Part shown: positions 55,413-64,000 of the stretch, one piece after another | Position numbering within the stretch: the first letter of the stretch is position 1 | Layout: each line of letters opens with the position of its first letter | DNA from: Closterium sp. Naga37s-1 | Lineage: Eukaryota > Streptophyta > Zygnematophyceae > Desmidiales > Closteriaceae | Direction of reading: 5' to 3' | Assembly: GCA_947471745.1 (NCBI GenBank) | Contig: CANJKZ010000540.1 | Location: 394,215-458,214, forward strand | Length of the DNA stretch: 64,000 nucleotides | Translations under genes and position numbers: made by a program | The notes under the pieces: model-generated | The model's database searches: none | What the model was told of the DNA's origin: nothing | What the model saw: only the letters and a program-made list of their open reading frames with translations

Positions 55413-57579
55413 CTATGACCACGTCCACGACAACGTCCACGTCACGACCACGTCCACGTCCACGTCCACGTCCACAACCACGTCCACGTCAAAGTCCACG
55501 TCCACGTCCACGTCCACGACCAGGTCCACGTCCACGACCACGTCCACGACCACGTCCAGGTCCACGTCCACGACCACGTCCACGTCCACGTCCACGTCCA
55601 GGTCCACGTCCACGTCCAGGTCCACTTCCAGGTCCACGTCCACGTCCACGTCCACGTCCACGTCCACGACCACGTCCACCTCCACGTCCACGACCACGTC
55701 CACGTCCACGTCCACGTCCACGTCCACGTCCACGTCCACGACCACGTCCACGACCACGTCCACGACCACGTCCACGACCACGTCCACGTCCACGTCCACG
55801 ACCACGTCCACGTCCACGTCCACGTCCACGTCCAGGTCCACGTCCACGTCTAGGTCCACGTCCACGACCACGTCCACGTCCACGTCCACGACCACGTCCA
55901 CGTCCACGACCACGTCCACGACCACGTCCACGACCACGTCCACGACCACGTCCACGTCCACGTCCACGACCACGACCACGTCCTCGATCACGTCCACGTC
56001 CAGTCCACGTCCACGTCCAAGTCCACGTCCACGACCACGTCCACGACCACGTCCACGTCACGTCCACGTCTACGTCCAAGTCCACGTCCAGTCCACGTCA
56101 ACGTCCACGTCCAGTCCACGTCCAAGTCCACGGCGACCACGTCCACGTCCAGGTCCACGTCCACGTCCACGTCTAATTCCAAGTCCACGTCCACGTCCAC
56201 GACCACCTCCACGACCACGTCCACGACCACGTCCACGTCCACGTCCACGTCTACGTCCACGACCACCTCCACGACCACCTCCATGTCCACGTCCAAGTCC
56301 ACGACCACGTCCAAGTCCACGACCACGTCCACGACCACGTCCACGTCCACGTCCACGTCCACGACCACGTCCACGTCCACGTCCACGTCCACGACCACGT
56401 CCAGGTCCACGTCCACGTCCACGTCACCACGTCCACCTCCACGACCACGTCCACGACCACGTCCACGTCCACGTCCACGTCCACGTGCAGGTCAACGTGC
56501 AGGTCCACGTCCACGTCCACGTCCAAGTCCACGTCCACGTCCACGACCACGTCCACGTCCACGTCCACGACCACCTCCAAGTCCACGTCCACGTCCACGT
56601 CCACGTCCACGTCCACGTCCACGACCACGTCCACGTCCAGGTCCACGTCCACGACCACGTCCACGTCCACGACCACGTCCAGATCCACGTCCACGTCCAG
56701 ATCCACGTCCACGTCCAGATCCACGTCCACGTCCACGACCACGTCCACGACCAAGTCCACGTCCACGACCACGTCCACGTCCACGTCCACGTCCACGTCA
56801 CCATGTCCACGTCCAGGACCACGTCCACGACCACGTCCACGTCCACGTCCACGACCACGTTCAGGTCCACGTCCACGTCCACGTCCACGTCCAGGTCCAG
56901 GTCCACGTCCACGTCCACGTCCACGTCCAAGTCCGGGTCCAAGTCCACATCCACGTCCACGACCACGTCCACGTCCACGTCCACGTCCACGTCCACGACC
57001 ACCTCCAAGTCCACCTCCACGTCCACGTCCACGTCCACGACCACGTCCACGTCCACGACCACGTCCATGTCCACGTCCACGACCACGTCCACGTCCACGT
57101 CCACGTCCAACTCCACGTCCACGTCCAAGACCACGTCCACGTCCAACTCCACGTCCACGTCCAGTCCACGTCAACGTCCACGTCCAGTTTACGTCCAAGT
57201 CCACGTCCACGTCCACGTCCAACTCCACTTCCACGTCCAAGACTACGACCACGTCCACGTCCACAACCACCTCCAGTCCACGTCCAAGTCCACGTCCACG
57301 TCCACGACCACGTCCACGTCCAAGTCCAAGTCCACGTCCACGACCACGTCCACGACCACGTCCAAGTCCACGTCCACGTCCACGACCACGTTCACGTCCA
57401 CGTCCACGTCCACGTCCAAGTCCACGTCCACATCCACGTCCACGTCCACGTCCAAGTCCACGTCCACGTCCACGTCCAAGTCCAAGTCCAAGTCCAAGTC
57501 CACGTCCACGACCACGTCCACGTCCCCGTCCAAGTCCAAGTCCACGTTCAAGTCCACGTCCACGTCCACGTCCACGTCC
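55413..57579 (+). repeat. Higher-order unit X (copy 1)
   Basis: This block is repeated at about 61186-63500. TCCACTTCCAGG at 55621 matches 61486. The same series of minus-strand frame ends is found at 56424-57158 and 62259-62993, an offset of exactly 5,835. The offset drifts from 5,835 to 5,865 by whole hexamers. Confidence 0.8.
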
Positions 57580-60500
57580 ACGTCCACGACCACCTCCAAG
57601 TCCACGACCACCTCCACGTCCACGTCCAAGTCCACGACCACGTCCACATCCACGTCCACGTCCACGACCAGGTCCATGTCCACGTCCACGTCCAGGTCCA
57701 CGACCACGTCCACGTCCACGTCCACGTCCAGGTCTACGTCCAGGTCCACGTCCACGTCCACGTCCCGACCACGTCTACGTCCAGGTCCACGTCCACGTCC
57801 ACGTCCCGACCACGTCCACGTCCACGTCCACGTCCACGTCCACGTCCCGACCACGTCCAGGTCCACGTCCACGTCAACGTCCCGACCACGTCCACGTCCA
57901 CGTCCACGTCCACGTCCCGACCACGTCCACGTCCACGTCCACGTCACGACCACGTCCACGTCCACGTCCACGACCACGTCCACGTCAAAGTCCACGTCCA
58001 CGTTCATGTCCACGTCCACGACCAAGTCCACGTCCACGACGACGTCCACGTCCACGTCCAGGTCCACGTCCATGACCACGTCCACGTCCACGTCCACGTC
58101 CACGTCCAGGTCCACGTCCAGGTCCACGTCCACGTCCATGTCCACGTCCACAACCACGTCCACGTGCACGACCACGTCCACGTCCACGTCCACGTCCACG
58201 TCCTGGTCAACGTGCAGGTCCACGTCCACGTCCACGTCCACGTCCAAGTCCACGTCCACGTCCACGTCCAAGTCCAAGTCCAAGTCCACGTCCACGTCCA
58301 CGACCACGTCCACGTCCACGTCCACGTCCACGACCACCTCCAAGTCCACGTCCACGTCCACGTCCACGTCCACGTCCACGTCCACGACCACGTCCACATC
58401 CACGACCATGTCCAGGTCCACGTCCACGTCCACTTCCACGTCCACGTCACCACGTCCACGTCCACGACTACGTCCACGACCACGTCCAGGTCCACGTCCA
58501 CGTCCACGACCACGTCCACGTCCACGTCCACGTCCACGTACACGTCCAGGTCCACGTCCACGTCCAGGTCCACGTCTACGTCCACGTCCACGTCCACGTC
58601 CAGGTCCACGTCCACGTCCACGTCCAGGTCCACGTCCACGTCCACGACCACGTCCACGTCCACGTCCACGACCACGACCACGTCCACGATCACGTCCACG
58701 TCCAGTCCACGTCCACGTCCAAGTCCACGTCCACGACCACGTCCATGACCACGTCCACGTCACGTCCACGTCTACGTCCACGTCCAAGTCCACGTCCAGT
58801 CCACGTCAACGTCCACGTCCAGTCCACGTCCAAGTCCACGGCGACCACGTCCACGTCCAGGTCCACGTCCACGTCCACGTCTAAGTCCAAGTCCACGTCC
58901 ACGTCCACGACCACCTCCACGACCACGTCCACGACCACGTCCACGTCCACGTCCACGTCTACGTCCACGACCACCTCCACGACCACCTCCACGTCCACGT
59001 TCAAGTCCACGACCGCGTCCACGTCCACGTCCACGTCCACGACCACGTCCACGTCCACGTCGACGTCCACGACCACGTCCAAGTCCACGTCCACGTCCAC
59101 GTCACCACGTCCACCTCCACGACCACGTCCACGACCACGTCCACGTCCACGTTCACGTCCACGTCCACGTCCACGTCCACGACCACCTCCACGTCCAAGT
59201 CCACGACCACGTCCACGTCTACGTCCACGTCCACGTCCCCGACCAGGTCCACGTCCACGTCCACGTCCACGTCCAGGTCCACGTCCACGTCCACGTCCAC
59301 GTCCAGGTCCACGTCCACGTCCAAGTCTTCGACCAGGTCCACGTCCACGTCCACGTCACGACCACGTCCACGTCCACGTCCACGTCCACGTCCACGTCCA
59401 CGTCCACGACCACCTCCAAGTCCACGACCACCTCCACGTCCACGTCCAAGTCCACGACCACGTCCACATCCACGTCCACGTCCACGACCAGGTCCACGTC
59501 CACGTCCACGTCCAGGTCCACGACCACGTCCACGTCCACGTCCACGTCCAGGTCTACGTCCAGGTCCACGTCCACGTCCACGTCCCGACCACGTCTACGT
59601 CCAGGTCCACGTCCACGTCCACGTCCCGACCACGTCCACGTCCACGTCCACGTCCACGTCCCGACCACGTCCACGTCCACGTCCACGTCAACGTCCCGAC
59701 CACGTCCACGTCCACGTCCACGTCCACGTCCCGACCACGTCCACGTCCACGTCCACGTCACGACCACGTCCACGTCCACGTCCACGACCACGTCCACGTC
59801 AAAGTCCACGTCCACGTTCATGTCCACGTCCACGACCAAGTCCACGTCCACGACGACGTCCACGTCCACGTCCAGGTCCACGTCCATGACCACGTCCACG
59901 TCCACGTCCAGGTCCACGTCCAGGTCCACGTCCACGTACATGTCCACGTCCACGACCACGTCCACGTGCACGACCACGTCCACGTCCACGTCCACGTCCA
60001 GGTCAACGTGCAGGTCCACGTCCACGTCCACGTCCACGTCCAAGTCCACGTCCACGTCCACGTCCACGTGCAAGTCCAAGTCCAAGTCCACGTCCACGTC
60101 CACGACCACGTCCACGTCCACGTCCACGTCCACGACCACCTCCAAGTCCACGTCCACGTCCACGTCCACGTCCACGTCCACGTCCACGTCCACGACCACG
60201 TCCACATCCACGACCATGTCCAGGTCCACGTCCACGTCCACTTCCACGTCCACGTCACCACGTCCACGTCCACGACTACGTCCACGACCACGTCCAGGTC
60301 CACGTCCACGTCCACGACCACGTCCACGTCCACGTCCACGTCCACGTACACGTCCAGGTCCACGTCCACGTCCAGGTCCACGTCTACGTCCACGTCCACG
60401 TCCATGTCCACGTCCAGGTCCACGTCCACGTCCACGTCCAGGTCCACGTCCACGTCCACGACCACGTCCACGTCCACGTCCACGACCACGACCACGTCCA

Positions 60501-61185
60501 CGATCACGTCCACGTCCAGTCCACGTCCACGTCCAAGTCCACGTCCACGACCACGTCCATGACCACGTCCACGTCACGTCCACGTCTACGTCCACGTCCA
60601 AGTCCACGTCCAGTCCACGTCAACGTCCACGTCCAGTCCACGTCCAAGTCCACGGCGACCACGTCCACGTCCAGGTCCACGTCCACGTCCACGTCTAAGT
60701 CCAAGTCCACGTCCACGTCCACGACCACCTCCATGACCACGTCCACGACCACGACCACGTCCACGTCCACGTCCACGTCTACGTCCACGACCACCTCCAC
60801 GACCACCTCCACGTCCACGTTCAAGTCCACGACCGCGTCCACGTCCACGTCCACGTCCACGACCACGTCCACGTCCACGTCGACGTCCACGACCACGTCC
60901 AAGTCCACGTCCACGTCCACGTCACCACGTCCACCTCCACGACCACGTCCACGACCACGTCCACGTCCACGTTCACGTCCACGTCCACGTCCACGTCCAC
61001 GACCACCTCCACGTCCAAGTCCACGACCACGTCCACGTCTACGTCCACGTCCACGTCCACGACCAGGTCCACGTCCACGTCCACGTCCACGTCCAGGTCC
61101 ACGTCCACGTCCACGTCCACGTCCACGTCCAGGTCCACGTCCACGTCCAAGTCTTCGACCAGGTCCACGTCCACGTCCACGTCAC
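57580..61185 (+). repeat. Tandem ~1.82-kb higher-order units Y and Y' within the hexamer array
   Basis: The segment from about 57580 to 59395 is repeated at about 59400-61185. CGTCCCGACCACGTCTACG lies at 57761 and 59581. CGTTCATGTCC followed by GACGACGTCC lies near 58002 and 59816. Offset is 1,814-1,826 bp, changing by single hexamers. A third copy seems to start near 63500 and leaves the window. Confidence 0.8.
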
Positions 61186-63500
61186 GACCACGTCCACGTC
61201 CACGTCCACGACCACGTCCACGTCAAAGTCCACGTCCACGTCCACATCCACGTCCGCGACCAGGTCCACGTCCACGACCACGTCCACGACCACGTCCACG
61301 ACCACGTCCACGTCCAAGTCCACGGCCACGTCCACATCCACGTCCATGCCACGTCCAGGTCCACGTCCACGTCCACGTCCACGTCCAGGTCCACGTCCAC
61401 GACCACGTCCACGACCACGTCCAGGTCCACGTCCACGACCACGTCCACGTCCACGTCCACGTCCAGGTCCACGTCCACGTCCAGGTCCACTTCCAGGTCC
61501 ACGTCCACGTCCACGTCCACGTCCACGACCACGTCCACCTCCACGTCCACGACCACGTCCACGTCCACGTCCACGTCCACGTCCACGACCACGTCCACGA
61601 CCACGTCCACGACCACGTCCACGACCACGTCGACGTCCACGTCCACGACCACGTCCACGTCCACGTCCACGTCCAGGTCCACGTCCACGTCTAGGTCCAC
61701 GTCCACGACCACGTCCACGTCCACGTCCACGACCACGTCCACGTCCACGACCACGTCCACGACCACGTCCACGACCACGTCCACGACCACGTCCACGTCC
61801 ACGTCCACGACCACGACCACGTCCTCGATCACGTCCACGTCCAGTCCACGTCCACGTCCAAGTCCACGTCCACGACCACGTCCACGACCACGTCCACGTC
61901 ACGTCCACGTCTACGTCCAAGTCCACGTCCAGTCCACGTCAACGTCCACGTCCAGTCCACGTCCAAGTCCACGGCGACCACGTCCACGTCCAGGTCCACG
62001 TCCACGTCCACGTCTAAGTCCAAGTCCACGTCCACGTCCACGACCACCTCCACGACCACGTCCACGACCACGTCCACGTCCACGTCCACGTCTACGTCCA
62101 CGACCACCTCCACGACCACCTCCACGTCCACGTCCAAGTCCACGACCACGTCCAAGTCCACGACCACGTCCACGACCACGTCCACGTCCACGTCCACGTC
62201 CACGACCACGTCCACGTCCACGTCCACGACCACGTCCAGGTCCACGTCCACGTCCACGTCACCACGTCCACCTCCACGACCACGTCCACGACCACGTCCA
62301 CGTCCACGTCCACGTCCACGTGCAGGTCAACGTGCAGGTCCACGTCCACGTCCACGTCCAAGTCCACGTCCACGTCCACGACCACGTCCACGTCCACGTC
62401 CACGACCACCTCCAAGTCCACGTCCACGTCCACGTCCACGTCCACGTCCACGACCACGTCCACGTCCAGGTCCACGTCCACGACCACGTCCACGTCCACG
62501 ACCACGTCCAGATCCACGTCCACGTCCAGATCCACGTCCACGTCCAGATCCACGTCCACGTCCACGACCACGTCCACGACCAAGTCCACGTCCACGACCA
62601 CGTCCACGTCCACGTCCACGTCCACGTCACCATGTCCACGTCCAGGACCACGTCCACGACCACGTCCACGTCCACGTCCACGTCCACGACCACGTCCAGG
62701 TCCACGTCCACGTCCACGTCCACGTCCAGGTCCAGGTCCACGTCCACGTCCACGTCCACGTCCAAGTCCGGGTCCAATTCCACGTCCACGTCCACGACCA
62801 CGTCCACGTCCACGTCCACGTCCACGTCCACGACCACCTCCAAGTCCACCTCCACGTCCACGTCCACGTCCACGACCACGTCCACGTCCACGACCACGTC
62901 CATGTCCACGTCCACGACCACGTCCACGTCCACGTCCACGTCCAACTCCACGTCCACGTCCAAGACCACGTCCACGTCCAACTCCACGTCCACGTCCAGT
63001 CCACGTCAACGTCCACGTCCAGTTTACGTCCAAGTCCACGTCCACGTCCACGTCCAACTCCACTTCCACGTCCAAGACTACGACCACGTCCACGTCCACA
63101 ACCACCTCCAGTCCACGTCCAAGTCCACGTCCACGTCCACGACCACGTCCACGTCCAAGTCCAAGTCCACGTCCACGACCACGTCCACGACTACGTCCAA
63201 GTCCACGTCCACGTCCACGACCACGTTCACGTCCACGTCCACGTCCACGTCCAAGTCCACGTCCACATCCACGTCCACGTCCACGTCCAAGTCCACGTCC
63301 ACGTCCAAGTCCAAGTCCAAGTCCAAGTCCACGTCCACGTCCACGTCCACGTCCCAGTCCAAGTCCAAGTCCACGTCCAAGTCCACGTCCACGTCCACGT
63401 CCACGTCCACGTCCACGTCCACGACCACGTCCAAGTCCACGACCACCTCCACGTCCACGTCCAAGTCCACGACCACGTCCACGTCCACGTCCACGTCCAC
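61186..63500 (+). repeat. Higher-order unit X' (copy 2)
   Basis: Second copy of the block at 55413-57579. It lies after Y' and is again followed by Y-like sequence, so the order is X-Y-Y'-X'-Y''. The internal order of rare variants is kept: GCAGGTCAACGTGCAGG, three GTCCAGATCC, then GTCCGGGTCC. Confidence 0.8.
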
Positions 63501-64000
63501 GACCAGGTCCACGTCCACGTCCACGTCCAGGTCCACGACCACGTCCACGTCCACGTCCACGTCCACGTCTACGTCCAGGTCCACGTCCACGTCCACGTCC
63601 CGACCACGTCCACGTCCAGGTCCACGTCCACGTCCACGTTCCGACCACGTCCACGTCCACGTCCACGTCCACGTCCACGTCCGACCACGTCCACGTCCAC
63701 GTCCACGTCAACGTCCACGACCACGTCCACGTCCACGTCCACGTCCACGTCCCGACCACGTCCACGTCCACGTCCACGTCACGACCACGTCCACGTCCAC
63801 GTCCACGACCACGTCCACGTCAAAGTCCACGTCCACGTTCACGTCCACGTCCACGACCAAGTCCACGTCCACGACCACGTCCACGTCCACGTCCAGGTCC
63901 ACGTCCATGACCACGTCCACGTCCACGTCCACGTCCACGTCCACGTCCACGTCCAGGTCCACGTCCACGTCCATGTCCACGTCCACGACCACGTCCACGT

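Larger units (their letters stand above)
48263..64000 (+). repeat. GTCCAC hexamer mega-array (C-rich strand on +), runs off window
   Basis: 15.7 kb of GTCCAC with variants GACCAC, GTCCAA, GTCCAG, GTCTAC and GCCCAC. All six frames are open (VH, ST, PR; VD, WT, GR dipeptides), so ORFs up to 1,970 codons arise by composition alone. Variants such as GGCGACCACGTCC (near 48983, 53963, 54442, 55074, 56132, 58842, 60653, 61973) and GTACATTTCCACG (52328, 53690, 53762, 53815, 54662, 54734, 54787) recur in blocks, showing layered duplication. No other gene or element is seen in this span. Confidence 0.95.

Noticed and set aside
48095..58884. ORFs of 1,938 and 1,970 codons, and many others, in the hexamer array
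   Set aside because: GTCCAC repeats contain no stop in any of six frames, so long ORFs are expected without selection. They give dipeptide runs only.
1..64000. tRNA, rRNA or host protein-coding genes
   Set aside because: None seen by eye. All coding similarity is to copia Gag-Pol and the rest is tandem repeat.

Overview
This window is eukaryotic and repeat-dense. I see no host gene in it. It holds five broken copies or fragments of one family of GC-rich Ty1/copia LTR retrotransposons (called A to E here), embedded in long arrays of four unrelated tandem repeats. The family's gene order is Gag, protease, integrase, reverse transcriptase (RT), RNase H. The species cannot be fixed from the sequence. 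GC-rich coding copia elements with very short LTRs would suit a green-lineage alga, but that is only a guess.

Layout: (1) 1-5040, element A on +: 5'-truncated, Gag-protease-integrase open, RT broken and cut off. (2) 5041-6594, a GTGGAC hexanucleotide array. (3) 6595-8195, element D on -: RT and RNase H only. (4) 8196-8278, a short hexamer array. (5) 8279-9122, 130-bp satellite, reversed. (6) 9123-12670, 61-bp satellite. (7) 12671-16450, 130-bp satellite, forward. (8) 16451-17468, 17-bp satellite. (9) 17469-20187, element C on -, with its 3' LTR. (10) 20188-26444, element B on +, the most complete copy, with its 3' LTR. (11) 26445-26695, 61-bp satellite, reversed. (12) 26696-27205, fragment E on -. 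(13) 27206-45642, an 18.4-kb 17-bp array, reversed. (14) 45643-48262, 130-bp satellite interrupted by a 350-bp hexamer array. (15) 48263-64000, a 15.7-kb hexamer array that runs off the window.

In the elements, Gag would form the particle, the DSGA protease would cut the polyprotein, the HHCC/DDE integrase would insert the cDNA, and RT with RNase H would copy the RNA. No copy here is intact. B comes closest: it lacks its 5' end and carries one 1-nt frame break.

The most notable pattern is how the pieces join. Most boundaries between satellites, or between satellite and element, fall on a few bases (typically 5-8) that both neighbours share. The hexamer arrays appear to grow out of a CGACGTGG-type motif inside the 130-bp satellite. 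The arrays also have higher-order structure: about 2.3-2.45 kb periods in the 17-bp array, and an X-Y-Y'-X'-Y'' arrangement in the hexamer array. An inverted copy of the 130-bp/hexamer border lies 38 kb away. Together this looks like a site where satellites form by slippage and template switching around dead copia elements, possibly pericentromeric. Assembly error in such repeats must be excluded first. Very long ORFs inside the arrays follow from unit composition and are not annotated as genes.
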